The notes: a model not told the origin generated them from the letters alone. Positions 25,452-33,718 are shown, counted from the stretch's first letter. The stretch: 64,000 nt of DNA from Sphaerisporangium viridialbum (GCF_049674955.1 NZ_CP187232.1:4030001-4094000), one strand, 5' to 3'. Program-made: numbers and translations.

Positions 25452-25692
25452 TGCGTGCGCTCATGCCGATCTCAGGCGAGTCCGGCCGACCGGACGGCCC
25501 GGTTAGGTGTCTGTCGACGGAAAGACGGAAGTGACCGGGTCGATTCCACGGAAGTTTGGTGACATCACCCATCATTGCGGGAAGATTCGTATATATGATC
25601 TTTACGGTCGTGGAGGCAGTTAGCGCGGCCATAAGCCGTCGCCGGCCGTCGTGGCCGGTGCGCGATGTGGTCCATCCGGATGGAGGCCAGTG

Positions 25693-26490
25693 ATGTCCCG
25701 GCGATCTGGGCCAGTCGAGCTCAACACGCACATCGCTCACCCGGCCCGGATGTACGACTACTACCTGGGCGGCAAGGACAACTTCGCCGCCGACCGCGAG
25801 GCCGCCGAGGAGGCGCTGAGGTCGGCGCCGGAGATCCGGGACATCGCGCGGGAGAACCGGGCGTTCATGCAGCGGGCGGTGCGCTTCCTGGTCGCCTCCG
25901 GGATCCGGCAGTTCCTCGACATCGGTGCCGGGCTGCCCACGCAGCGCAACGCGCACGAGGTCGCCCAGGAGTTCGCCCCCGACGCGCGCGTGGTCTACGT
26001 GGACAACGACCCGATCGTCCTGGTGCACGCGCGGGCACTGCTCGCCGGGTACGGGCAGGGCCAGACGAAGGTCATCACGGCGGACGCGCGGGACCCCCAG
26101 GCGATCCTGGGCGACCCCGACGTCCGCAAGCTGATCGACTTCAGCAGGCCCATGGCCACGATGTTCATCTCGGTGCTGCAGTTCATCCCGGACATGGACC
26201 CCGAGGACATCGTCGGGCCCCTGCGCGAGGAGATGGCGCCGGGAAGCTATCTGGCCATCTCGCACCCCACCCAGGACTTCCGCAAGGACGAGGTGCTGAA
26301 GGTGGCCGACACCTACACCCGTGCCAAGGCGCCCGCGGTGCCGAGGACCAGGGCGGAGATCGAGCGCGTGTTCGGCGGCTTCGAGTTCGTGGACCCCGGG
26401 CTCGTCCAGGTCCCGCTCTGGCGGAACGAGGGCCCGATCTTCGACCTCGACCGCATCTGGATGTACGGCGGGGTCGCCCGCAAGCCCTAG
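25693..26490 (+). CDS. DUF574 (Methyltransf_19) SAM-dependent methyltransferase-like protein
   Basis: A 265-residue protein of a family greatly expanded in Streptomyces and Streptosporangiaceae. The diagnostic start HIAHPARMYDYYLGGKDNF is present. The SAM-binding motif is QFLDIGAGLPTQRNAHEV, the acidic loop VVYVDNDPIVLVHAR, and the later segment ATMFISVLQFIPD. Substrates of the family are not known. The ATG at 25693 follows TGGAGG. It stands alone between the prolyl aminopeptidase and nitroreductase genes. Confidence 0.92.
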   Translation: MSRRSGPVELNTHIAHPARMYDYYLGGKDNFAADREAAEEALRSAPEIRDIARENRAFMQRAVRFLVASGIRQFLDIGAGLPTQRNAHEVAQEFAPDARVVYVDNDPIVLVHARALLAGYGQGQTKVITADARDPQAILGDPDVRKLIDFSRPMATMFISVLQFIPDMDPEDIVGPLREEMAPGSYLAISHPTQDFRKDEVLKVADTYTRAKAPAVPRTRAEIERVFGGFEFVDPGLVQVPLWRNEGPIFDLDRIWMYGGVARKP

Positions 26491-26554
26491 GCGGCCCCGG
26501 AGGATTCACCCTCAGTACGAACCTTTCCGTTCTCCCTTCCCCCCGAGGTGTGCG

Positions 26555-27202
26555 ATGGACGTCGTCGACGCGATGAGAACGACCGGTACCTGCCGCTACT
26601 TCAGCGGCGACCCGGTGCCCGAGGAGGTGCTGCTGTCCGCCTTCGACGCCGCGCGCTTCGCGCCTCAGGGCGGCAACCGGCAGCCGGTCCGCTGGGTGGT
26701 GGTCCGTGACGCGGAACGGAAGCGGCGGCTGCGGGACTGGTACCTGGAACCCTGGAAGGCCTACCTGAAGGGCATCGGAACGGGTGACATCCAGGTCGGG
26801 ACGCTGCCGAAGGTCGTCACCGACGCGGACCACTTCGCCGAGCACCTGGACGAGGCGCCCGCCATCGTCGTCTGCTGCGCCGAGCTGGACGGCCTGCACC
26901 CCACCGACCACGCCCTCGGGCGGCTCAGCGTGGTCGGCGGCGCCTCGATCTACCCGACCGCGCAGAACTTCTGCCTGGCCCTGCGCGCCCAGGGCGTGGC
27001 GAGCGCCCTGACCACGCTGCTGTGCGGCTACGAGCCGCAGGTCAAGGAGCTGCTGGGCATCCCCGACGGGATGATCACCGCCGCGCACATCGCCGTCGGC
27101 TACCCGGCGCACGGCTTTCCCACCCGCCTGTCCCGCACGCCGGTGGAGGACATCGTCTTCTCCGAGACCTACGGCACGCCCCTCGCCCCCAGCGGAACCT
27201 GA
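26555..27202 (+). CDS. Nitroreductase family FMN protein
   Basis: A 215-residue flavoprotein of the NfsB/FRP fold. The N-terminal FMN phosphate site (MRTTGTCRYFSGDPVP) and APQGGNRQPVRWVVVRD are typical. The C-terminal half has SIYPTAQNFCLALRAQGVASALTT and GIPDGMITAAHIAVGYP. It probably reduces a nitro, quinone or similar substrate with NAD(P)H; the substrate is unknown. CGAGG precedes the ATG at 26555. Confidence 0.9.
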   Translation: MDVVDAMRTTGTCRYFSGDPVPEEVLLSAFDAARFAPQGGNRQPVRWVVVRDAERKRRLRDWYLEPWKAYLKGIGTGDIQVGTLPKVVTDADHFAEHLDEAPAIVVCCAELDGLHPTDHALGRLSVVGGASIYPTAQNFCLALRAQGVASALTTLLCGYEPQVKELLGIPDGMITAAHIAVGYPAHGFPTRLSRTPVEDIVFSETYGTPLAPSGT

Positions 27203-27242
27203 TGATCGGCGGGACGCGCGGGCCGGGCTCCGGCGGCGCGGC

Positions 27243-27704
27243 GTGCCGCTGACGCTCAGCCACGCCGCCGCGGTCCTGCCGCTGCGGAGGCGGCTGCCCC
27301 TCGCAGCGCTGGTGGTCGGCGCGATGGTGCCTGATCTGCCGTACTACGCACCGCTGCCCGTTTCCGCCGGCACCACCCACGGCTGGCAGGGCGCGGTGCT
27401 GGTGGACCTGCCCGCCGGAGCCGCGCTGCTCGTGCTGTTCGAGCTGGTGCTGCGAACGCCCCTCACGGCGCTCGCCCCCGAGGGACTACGCGCGCGGCTG
27501 CCCGGCCCCGCGCCGTCCGCGCCGTCCGGCCCCGCGCCGTATGCCGTCCTCGGGAGCGGCGGTGCGCCGAGCCTCTACGACCTGGTGCGCTCGGTGCTGC
27601 TGGGCGCCATGGACGGCTGCGTGGCGGTCCTGGCCTGCCACGCGATCGTGTGGCACGCGCTGGGGTGGCCCGGCCGTGCCCGCGGCCATGACGTTCCCTC
27701 ATGA
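27243..27704 (+). CDS. DUF4184 family protein, probably internally deleted
   Basis: The first 85 residues match DUF4184 membrane proteins (PLTLSHAAAVLPLRRRLPLAALVVGAMVPDLPYY, THGWQGAVLVDLPAGAALLVLF). Family members are usually about 230-260 residues and contain a TH-WDAFTH stretch in the middle. Here the chain jumps from a Pro/Ala-rich linker to a final helix (LLGAMDGCVAVLACHAIVWHAL) and ends at 153 residues, without the His motif. This looks like an in-frame central deletion. GTG start. Function of the family is unknown, so the effect cannot be judged. Confidence 0.6.
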   Translation: MPLTLSHAAAVLPLRRRLPLAALVVGAMVPDLPYYAPLPVSAGTTHGWQGAVLVDLPAGAALLVLFELVLRTPLTALAPEGLRARLPGPAPSAPSGPAPYAVLGSGGAPSLYDLVRSVLLGAMDGCVAVLACHAIVWHALGWPGRARGHDVPS

Positions 27705-27808
27705 GGGTTCCCGATCTGGTCGTACGCGACGCGCGCCTGTGCGGTCGCCCGGGCGACCCGAGGGCGGGCCTCACGGGCCTGGACGCGACGGAAGCGACAT
27801 AAGGGGCT

Positions 27809-27814
27809 TATTGT
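27809..27814 (+). promoter_or_regulatory. -10 box of the leaderless DUF2809 gene
   Basis: TATTGT ends six bases before the ATG at 27821. Confidence 0.5.
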
Positions 27815-27820
27815 TTCCGG

Positions 27821-28210
27821 ATGCTGAAGCCCCGGCTCGTCGCCCTGGCCGCCGCTCTGGTCACCGTGGCCGCCGGGCTCGCGGTGCGGGCGGCGTCCGA
27901 CGGCGTGCCGGCCAAGTACGCGGGCGACCTGCTCTACACCCTTCTCCTGTACACCCTGGTCATCGCCGCGGCGCCGCGGACGCGCCCGGCATGGGCCGCC
28001 GCCGTTGCGCTGGGTGTGAGCTGGCTGATCGAGTTCGCGCAGCTCACCGGGGTCCCGGCCGAGCTGTCGGCCCGCAGCTCGATCGCCCGGTTGGTCCTCG
28101 GCTCCACCTTCAACCCGCCGGACCTCCTCTGGTACGCCGCGGGAGCCCTCCTCGGATGGGCGGTCCACACGTCCGGGAAGGGCGGAAAGTCCGGCACGAA
28201 GCAGGAATGA
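27821..28210 (+). CDS. DUF2809 family membrane protein
   Basis: A 129-residue protein with four hydrophobic helices. The family pattern is present: an early Arg before the first loop (AVRAASDGVPAKYAGDLLYTLLLY), WLIEFAQLTGVP in the third helix, and VLGSTFNPPDLLWYAAGALLGW at the end. DUF2809 proteins are small VanZ-like integral membrane proteins of unknown role. The ATG follows a TATTGT box at leaderless spacing. The C-terminal Lys-rich tail is cytoplasmic. Confidence 0.8.
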   Translation: MLKPRLVALAAALVTVAAGLAVRAASDGVPAKYAGDLLYTLLLYTLVIAAAPRTRPAWAAAVALGVSWLIEFAQLTGVPAELSARSSIARLVLGSTFNPPDLLWYAAGALLGWAVHTSGKGGKSGTKQE

Positions 28211-28338
28211 ACGGCCGGCGGGGTCACTGAAATGGGGCGTGGTGGCGGCGTGACGCGGTCTTGACCTTGCTGAGCGGTCAGACGCCCGGCGCGCCGCTGC
28301 TCGACGCTCCGAGCCATGAGTCCTGCCGAGACCCGGTT

Positions 28339-29643
28339 TCATGCGGCCTGAGACGCCTGCAGTGCTCGTTGGATGACGACTGCGCCAAGGGGAGGCAGGG
28401 TCACCTCTCCGGTGGCCGGCGTGCCGGTGAGCAGGTCTCGTCCTCCGCCTGGGAGGCGGACGGCGGCGCCGCGCTCGGCATCGTGGTTGAGCAGGAAGAG
28501 GTACTCGTGCTGTGCGTCCTGGCGTACGGAGCATTCGACGTGGGCGGGGACGTCGCCGAAGCGGTTCTCCACGCCCGCCGCTTCGACCTGGCCGAGCAGC
28601 ATGGCGTCGAAGGCGGCTTCTTCCAGGAGAGTGGCGAAGTAGACGACCCGGCCGGAGCCGTAGGCGTTGGCGATGACCGCGGCGCGGCCCTCCAGCAGGA
28701 CGGCGACCTCGGCACGCGCGGTCGTCCCCGCCACGGGTGCGAGGAGTTCGACTTCACGGCCGAGGGCGGTGACCTCGCCGAAGGCACGCGAGCCGGGCCC
28801 GGAGTGCGGCAGCATCGCCGAGTGGAAGCGTTCCTGCCCGCCGCGGCCGGCCCGCCACTGGAAGAACATGACCGAGTCGGCGCCGCGTGACATCGCCTGG
28901 AGCGAGCCGAGCCGCATCCGTCCGGGCTCCTTGACCACGTTGAGCTTCCACTGGCTGACCGCACTGGCCGCCTGTTCCATGAGCATCCACGGCTGCCCGC
29001 CCTTGAGGGAACGGAACAGGTCGAACTGGAAGGCAGCCGACACGTGCGAGTCCGGCCGGGCGGGGTCGGGGTAGATGTCCAGGGCCGCCACGTCCTCCTC
29101 CGGAGCCCACTTCCAGTAGTCGGCGTTCCGGTAGAAGCGCATGAAGTTGGTCATGACCGGGATGTCGTCGCGGAAGGAGCGGACGATGTCGCGTTCAGCG
29201 ACGTAGCACTCCAGAAGGGCGTCGGAGGTGAAGCGCTTGAAGTCCAGAATGCGGCTGGGATTCATCCAGGCACGCGGGATGTCCGGCACCTCGATCTGGT
29301 CCCAGTCCGTGTAGACCTGGCTCCAGAACCGGGTCGTCCACGCCTCGTTGAGGGTGCCGAGGTCGCCATACCTGCGCTTGAGCCGATGCCGGAAGTTGAC
29401 CGAGCTCGCCTCGTTGTACGCGGTGGGGCCGTACTCGTTGTTGATGTGCCACATCGCCAGTGCCGGGTGAAAGGAGTAACGCTCGGCGAGCCTGGTGGTG
29501 ATGTTCGCCGCGTACCGGCGGTAGATCGGCGACGAGGGGTCGTAGTGCAGACGGTTCCCGAAACCGAACGGCTCGCCGTCCGCCATGATCGGGCTGTTCC
29601 AGGTGGTGCCATAACTCCTGGACGAGATCGCCGGGCGGCGGGC
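28339..29643 (-). pseudogene. GH42 beta-galactosidase lacking its 5' end and trimerisation domain
   Basis: Open for 415 residues from an internal ATG at 29586, and in frame up to a stop near 29644. The barrel has the acid/base Glu in MWHINNEYGPTAYNE and the nucleophile Glu in QPWMLMEQAAS, so the catalytic half is recognisable. About 130 N-terminal residues are missing. After ARAEVAVLLE the chain jumps directly to GRAAVIANAYGSGRVVYFAT, so the whole beta-galactosidase trimerisation domain (roughly 150-170 residues) has been lost in frame. The normal family length is about 660. The 5' edge abuts the start of an oppositely oriented MFS gene. Most likely non-functional. Confidence 0.8.
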
Positions 29644-29647
29644 CTAG

Positions 29648-30544
29648 GTGGGCGGAATCCGGGAGCTGCCACGAGAAGTCAAGATCCTCACCGCCGTCGC
29701 GTTCACCGTCGCGGTCGGCTTCGGCATCCAGTCACCGGCCATTCCGGTCTTCGCCAGCGAGTTCGGCGTGGGCAGCGCGGCGGTCGGCGCGGTGGTGTCG
29801 GCGTTCGCGTTCATGCGCCTGGCCACCGGCCTGCCCGGTGGCCGGTTGGTCAACCGGTTCGGGGAGCGGGCGGTGCTCGCCACCGGCATGACGCTGCTCG
29901 CGGTGACCAGCGTCCTCGCGGGCCTGTCCTGGAACTACCCGCAACTGCTGATCTTCCGGGGCGCCTGCGGCATCGGCTCGGCGCTGTACACCGTGTCGGC
30001 GATGAACCTGCTGCTGCGGGTGACCCCCGCTTCGCACCGGGGCAGGGCCGCTGTTCAGCACGCCGGCACGGCCCGCCGGCTCCACCGGGCAGCGGATATC
30101 GGTGGCGCACGCCCTGAGGCACCAGCCCTACCGGGCGGCGCTGACCACGAACTTCGGTCTCGGCTGGGCGGTCTTCGGGGTACGGGCCGCCGGCCCTCGC
30201 TGCTGGGCGAGGGCCTGGTCCTCGGCAGCCTCGTCGTGGTCACGGCCTGGCAGACGCTGCCCGGGTACCTGGCGGCCTTCGCGCTGATGGGACTCGGCAC
30301 CGCCTTCTGCACCACGGGAGGGGCGGCCACCGTGGGCGACGTCACCCAGGGACGTGGCGGCACCGCCGTGGCGGCCTACCAGATGACCGCCGATCTCGGC
30401 ATGACCGTCGGCCCGCTGGTTGCGGGCCAGCTCGCCTCGTACTCGTACGAGACGGCTTTCGTCACCACGGCGGTCGTGGTGCTGGCCGGGCTGATGATGG
30501 CGGTGGCCATGCCGTCACGGCGAAACCCGCCGGATCCCGCGTGA
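29648..30544 (+). pseudogene. MFS transporter with two internal deletions and frameshifts
   Basis: The N-terminus is intact (GTG start, EVKILTAVAFTVAVGFGIQS and helices to about residue 130), ending at TPASHRGRA. Sequence that should continue helices 5-6 is absent. Instead, another frame at 30090-30180 encodes RISVAHALRHQPYRAAL and NFGLGWAVFGVRA, after which the first frame resumes at GRRPSLLGEGLVLG and runs through the last four helices. Two deletions with opposite frame effects leave an apparently open 298-residue frame whose middle is nonsense. Full-length relatives are about 400 residues. There is no room for its own promoter beside the truncated GH42 gene. Confidence 0.78.
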
Positions 30545-30623
30545 AGGGACCCGCGAGCTGCCACACCTGCGCACCTCGCGGAGCTCGACGGCGATCGTCA
30601 ACGACGCCTCCGACCCCGCGGTC

Positions 30624-31763
30624 TCATACGGCCTCCAGGTCCAGGATGGGGGCGAACGGATCGTCGAAGGCGGCCCAGGCGTCGGTTCCGGCGGCGGCCT
30701 CCCGCTCGGTGAGCAGGCAAGAGTCGAGCAGCTCGTGAATGCGCGCACGGTCGAGGTCCGGGCCGGTGAAAACCAGATGCTGCACACGGTCGCCCATGAT
30801 CGGATTCCAGTCCAGAGTGGCGGCCATGCGGCGGGCGGGGGAGACCGTGTCCCAGGTGGCCTCGGGCAGCGTGGTCAGCCAGGGCCCGGCGTCCTCCACG
30901 GAGATGACTCCGGCGACCGCGTCCCAGGCCAGCATCTGCTCGTGCCTGGTGGCCAGCCAGAACCGGCCACGTGAGCGCACCGAGCAGGTGACCAGCTCGT
31001 CGACGGCCTCGAACAGCCGCGCGGGGTGGAGGGGGCCCAGGCGGTGCCACACCACCGTCGTGATCTCGCCGGTCCGCGCGTCGCACGGGAGTTGGGCGGT
31101 GGCCGGGTCGACCCGCTCGGCCAGCTCTCCGGTGCACAGCGCGGCCCCGGTGACGCGCGGCAGCCCGGTGACCGGGTGGACCGGCGTGACCGGCGCGAGG
31201 TGGGCGAGCACCGCGCGCGACAGGTCGGCGTCCTCCTCGTCGCCGCCGTGCAGCACCAGGCCGGTGGCGTACTCGATCTGGCGGGCGAGCACCTCGGCCA
31301 CGTAGCGTCGGTCGCCCGTCGCCGCGGGCCTGTCGATGCCGGCCAGAAGGTCGCCGCGGGAGATGTCGACGGGCATGTGTTCGGCGTCCAACGCGGTGAG
31401 CACCGAGGTCAGCCGCAGGATGTCGCGGGCCTGCTCGCAGTCGACGGCCTCGGCCACCGAGCGGGGCTCCACCGAGTCCCACAGCTCCACCACCAGCAAC
31501 GAGGCCGTCGCCGCGAGTCGTAGCAGCTGGGGAAGCAGGTCTTCGCGGACGGCGCAGGTGACGCACCCGTGCGCGAGCCGCACCTCGGCCAGGTCGAGCA
31601 CGCCCGACCGGTCGCGGACCACTCGTTCGACACGATCCAGGGTGACCGTGCGCAGATCGTGGTGGACCGCGACCGATCCGGGGTGTGCGGACAGCAGCCG
31701 GTCGACGGTGGCCGTACGGGCCGAGGCGTGCAGGCCCGCGACGAGGACAACAGGAATGGACAC
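30624..31763 (-). CDS. Diverged COG0523 (CobW/ZigA-like) protein, Walker A degenerate
   Basis: A 379-residue protein aligned with COG0523 metal chaperone GTPases: VVLVAGLHASARTATVDRLL in place of the P-loop, AHGCVTCAVREDLLPQLLRL in place of the CxCC metal site, LLVVELWDSVEP, and the C-terminal CobW_C domain (FWLATRHEQMLAWDAV, WDTVSPARRM, QHLVFTGPDLD). The Walker A GKT has become ART, CxCC has become CVTC and the NKxD-type site is not evident, so GTPase activity is doubtful. It is divergent from zinc-free ribosomal protein genes, so a role in zinc limitation is very likely. The GTG at 31763 follows GGGAGG. Confidence 0.85.
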   Translation of the reverse strand: MSIPVVLVAGLHASARTATVDRLLSAHPGSVAVHHDLRTVTLDRVERVVRDRSGVLDLAEVRLAHGCVTCAVREDLLPQLLRLAATASLLVVELWDSVEPRSVAEAVDCEQARDILRLTSVLTALDAEHMPVDISRGDLLAGIDRPAATGDRRYVAEVLARQIEYATGLVLHGGDEEDADLSRAVLAHLAPVTPVHPVTGLPRVTGAALCTGELAERVDPATAQLPCDARTGEITTVVWHRLGPLHPARLFEAVDELVTCSVRSRGRFWLATRHEQMLAWDAVAGVISVEDAGPWLTTLPEATWDTVSPARRMAATLDWNPIMGDRVQHLVFTGPDLDRARIHELLDSCLLTEREAAAGTDAWAAFDDPFAPILDLEAV

Positions 31764-31782
31764 GAGGCCTCCCGAGTTGTTA

Positions 31783-31803
31783 AAAACGATAACCGTTGTC
31801 ATT
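31783..31803. promoter_or_regulatory. Zur-like operator between COG0523 and ribosomal protein genes
   Basis: The stretch AAACGATAACCGTTGTCATT (read on +; TGACAACGGTTATCG on -) is an AT-rich imperfect palindrome resembling actinobacterial Zur boxes of the type TGAAAATCATTTTCA. It lies between the two divergent zinc-responsive units and overlaps where both promoters must be. Confidence 0.6.
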
Positions 31804-31846
31804 ATGGTGCCACACCTTGGCACGCGACAGCGAAAGAAGGCCTGGT

Positions 31847-32011
31847 TTGGCCAGAGACGACCTCCGCCCAGTGATCAAGCTGCGATCGACCGCTGGGACC
31901 GGCTACACCTACGTGACCAGGAAGAACCGGCGCAACGACCCCGACCGGCTCACGCTCCGCAAGTACGACCCGACCATCCGGCGGCACACGCTGTTCCGGG
32001 AGGAACGATGA
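31847..32011 (+). CDS. rpmG: Ribosomal protein L33, zinc-free form
   Basis: A 54-residue large-subunit protein: RPVIKLRSTAGTGYTYVTRKNRRN, then LRKYDPTIRRHTLFREER. It has no cysteines, so it is the C-minus form that replaces the CxxC zinc-ribbon version when zinc is scarce. The start is a TTG at 31847, chosen because GAAGG lies six bases upstream and the family begins MA-[RD]. The stop overlaps the ATG of rpmE. First gene of a five-gene ribosomal operon. Confidence 0.93.
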   Translation: MARDDLRPVIKLRSTAGTGYTYVTRKNRRNDPDRLTLRKYDPTIRRHTLFREER

Positions 32012-32253
32012 AGAAGGGCATTCACCCCGACTACCACCCGGTCGTCTTCCGCGACCCCGGCGCGAAGGTCGCGTTCCTCACCCGGTCCACGATCAGCAGT
32101 GACAGGACCATCGAGTGGGCGGACGGCAACACCTATCCGGTGGTCGACGTCGACGTCTCCTCGGCCAGTCACCCGTTCTACACCGGCCGCAGCCGCGTCC
32201 TCGACGCCGCCGGCCGTGTCGAGCGGTTCAACCAGCGCTACGGGAGGAGCTGA
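32008..32253 (+). CDS. rpmE2: Ribosomal protein L31 type B, zinc-free form
   Basis: An 81-residue L31: MKKGIHPDYHPVVFRD, TRSTISSDRTIEWADG, then HPFYTGRSRVLDAAGRVERFNQRYG. It lacks the CxxC pairs of the zinc form and is therefore the type B paralogue induced by zinc limitation in other actinobacteria. The ATG overlaps the rpmG stop, and the stop overlaps the rpmB ATG by one base. Confidence 0.95.
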   Translation: MKKGIHPDYHPVVFRDPGAKVAFLTRSTISSDRTIEWADGNTYPVVDVDVSSASHPFYTGRSRVLDAAGRVERFNQRYGRS

Positions 32254-32489
32254 TGTCCGCCCACTGCCGGCTCACCGGCGTGGAACCGGTCTTCGGCAAC
32301 AACGTCTCGCACTCCCACCGGCGCACTCGCCGCCGGTGGAACCCCAATATCCAGCATCGCCGCTACTGGGTCCCGAGCGAGGGCCGCTTCGTCCGGCTGA
32401 CGCTCAGCACCCGAGCGATCAAGACCATCGACAAGATCGGCATCGAAACGGCGATCGCTCGGATCCGGGCGCGGGGGGAGAGGGTCTGA
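32253..32489 (+). CDS. rpmB: Ribosomal protein L28, alternative paralogue
   Basis: A 78-residue L28: MSAHCRLTGVEPVFGNNVSHSHRRTRRRWNPNIQ, then YWVPSEGRFVRLTLSTRAIKTIDKIG. It has only a single cysteine near the start, so it cannot form the zinc ribbon of the C-plus form. GGAGGAG lies just upstream, and its ATG overlaps the L31 stop. It probably replaces the housekeeping L28 when zinc is low. Confidence 0.94.
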   Translation: MSAHCRLTGVEPVFGNNVSHSHRRTRRRWNPNIQHRRYWVPSEGRFVRLTLSTRAIKTIDKIGIETAIARIRARGERV

Positions 32490-32788
32490 TGGCCAAGCAG
32501 AGCAAGATCGCGGCCAACGAGCGGCGCAAGGCGGTGGTCCAGCGCTACGCGGTCCGCCGGGCCGAGCTGAAGGAGACCATCCGCACCGGCACACCGCAGG
32601 AGCGGGCGCGAGCAGCCGGTGAACTGAGCCGCCAGCCGCGCGACGCCGGCCCCACCCGCATCCGCAACCGCGACTCCGTCGACGGCCGCCCACGCGGCCA
32701 CCTGACCAAGTTCGGGCTCTCCCGCGTGCGCTTCCGCCAGATGGCCCACCGGGGCGAGCTCCCGGGTATCAGGAAGGCGAGCTGGTAG
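32489..32788 (+). CDS. rpsN: Ribosomal protein S14, zinc-free form
   Basis: A 99-residue S14 of the long, cysteine-free type: MAKQSKIAANERRKAVVQRYA, RNRDSVDGRPRGHLTKFGLSRVRFRQMA, LPGIRKASW. The zinc-binding 61-residue S14 is the housekeeping form in actinobacteria, and this is the zinc-independent stand-in. The ATG overlaps the L28 stop by one base. Confidence 0.95.
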   Translation: MAKQSKIAANERRKAVVQRYAVRRAELKETIRTGTPQERARAAGELSRQPRDAGPTRIRNRDSVDGRPRGHLTKFGLSRVRFRQMAHRGELPGIRKASW

Positions 32789-32790
32789 CC

Positions 32791-32952
32791 GTGGCCGTGC
32801 CCAAGCGCAGAACCTCCCGCAGCAACACCCGGCACCGCCGCAGCCAGTGGAAGGCGGCCACCCCCGCCCTCGTCCCCGTCCGCGTGAACGGACGGGACCT
32901 GCTGGTGCCCCGCCGCCTCGTCCGCGCCTACCAGCGGGGGTTCATGACATAA
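32791..32952 (+). CDS. rpmF: Ribosomal protein L32, zinc-free form
   Basis: A short 53-residue frame: GTG start, then AVPKRRTSRSNTRHRRSQWKA, the unmistakable start of L32, and LVPVRVNGRDLLVPRRLVRAYQRGFM. The normal second half carries two CxxC-type pairs; here all four cysteines are gone, so it is another zinc-independent paralogue. It begins two bases after the S14 stop and closes the operon before a strong terminator. Confidence 0.9.
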   Translation: MAVPKRRTSRSNTRHRRSQWKAATPALVPVRVNGRDLLVPRRLVRAYQRGFMT

Positions 32953-32957
32953 CCGCG

Positions 32958-33001
32958 AGCTCCGGTCACCCGCCAGGGCGTTGCGGCGGGTGACCGGAGC
33001 T
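32958..33001. terminator. Strong hairpin terminator of the ribosomal protein operon
   Basis: A 17-bp perfect stem (left arm AGCTCCGGTCACCCGCC, right arm its complement) with a 10-base loop, starting six bases after the L32 stop. There is no U-tract. Everything immediately downstream is gene debris. Confidence 0.85.
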
Positions 33002-33004
33002 AGG

Positions 33005-33110
33005 CGTGACCGCCTGCCGCGGGCAGCGGCGCACCCTGGAGGTGTCCAGGACCTGGAGGTCATCGGAGGAGACGGGCTCCTCGAACCACGTGCTCGCCGA
33101 GTGCTCGATG
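33005..33110 (-). pseudogene. Scrap of an enolase-superfamily (mandelate racemase type) gene
   Basis: Read on the minus strand, about 20 residues (AIEHSASTWFEEPVSSDDL) match the conserved W-EEPVSSDDL metal-ligand strand of mandelate racemase/muconate lactonising enzymes. Sequence on both sides does not continue the family. It lies directly after the stop of the PflA scrap on the same strand. It is a remnant with no function of its own. The match is short, so confidence is moderate. Confidence 0.5.
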
Positions 33111-33116
33111 GCACCC

Positions 33117-33385
33117 TCACAGGCTTGGAACCCCGTGCGCACGGAACTGCGCGTGGATGCGGTCGAGTGGTTCCGCTCCCGGCGCGCTCACATGACCCAG
33201 CGGGAACGTCAGCCCCAGGCGCCGGTACTTCTCTGCCGCCATGCGGTGGAAGGGGAGCACGTCGACATGTTCCACGTTGCCGAGGCCGGCCACGAAGCGG
33301 GCGACGCCGTCCATGTTCCCAGGGTCGTCGGTGATCCCGGGAACCAGCACGAAACGGACCCATGCCGGACGGCCCAGAGTAGGGG
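33117..33385 (-). pseudogene. C-terminal remnant of a pyruvate formate-lyase activating enzyme
   Basis: The minus-strand frame reads LGRPAWVRFVLVPGITDDPGN, then VARFVAGLGNVEHVDVLPFHRMA and IHAQFRAHGVPSL before its stop. This is the last third of a PflA-type radical-SAM activase. The CxxxCxxC iron-sulfur part and all upstream sequence are missing beyond about 33385. No formate-lyase gene is nearby. It is clearly a leftover of a larger gene. Confidence 0.7.
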
Positions 33386-33712
33386 TGGCAGTAAGAATCG
33401 CGCTATGAGCCCCAAACCGGGTTGATCTTGGTTTGCCTGTCTCGTTAATGCTGGACCGTCATGACGCGCGCCCAGGTGCAGCGGTGAGCTGGTCGAGCAC
33501 TGGACGATCTTGGACGTGGGCAAGCGGTTGGTGCTCGGCGGTGGCCGGAGCCCTGCCAGCCAGGCGTGACCGCCAGCCCGGCAGGGCCGGGTCAACCGCT
33601 GATGGTGAGCAGGCGCGGGCCGAAGGCGACCAGGCCGATGCGGCTGGGTCGTCCAGAAGGTGGTTGGAGTCAACACCCAGTTCGCTGTCCTTCACCTATG
33701 CCGGGTCGGGGG
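33386..33712. other. Stretch without a recognisable gene
   Basis: Short frames exist on both strands, but none has family motifs, a ribosome site or a consistent start. The base composition is slightly lower in GC than the neighbours. It is probably further debris between the PflA scrap and the small membrane-protein gene. I see no transposase motifs and no clear terminal inverted repeats. Confidence 0.5.
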
Positions 33713-33718
33713 TAGCTT
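33691..33718 (+). promoter_or_regulatory. Leaderless promoter of the 47-residue membrane peptide gene
   Basis: TTCACC (33691-33696), a 16-base spacer and TAGCTT (33713-33718), followed seven bases later by a GTG start. Confidence 0.55.

Noticed and set aside
33386..33712. A transposase remnant
   Set aside because: No DDE, helix-turn-helix or terminal repeat motifs could be found in any frame.
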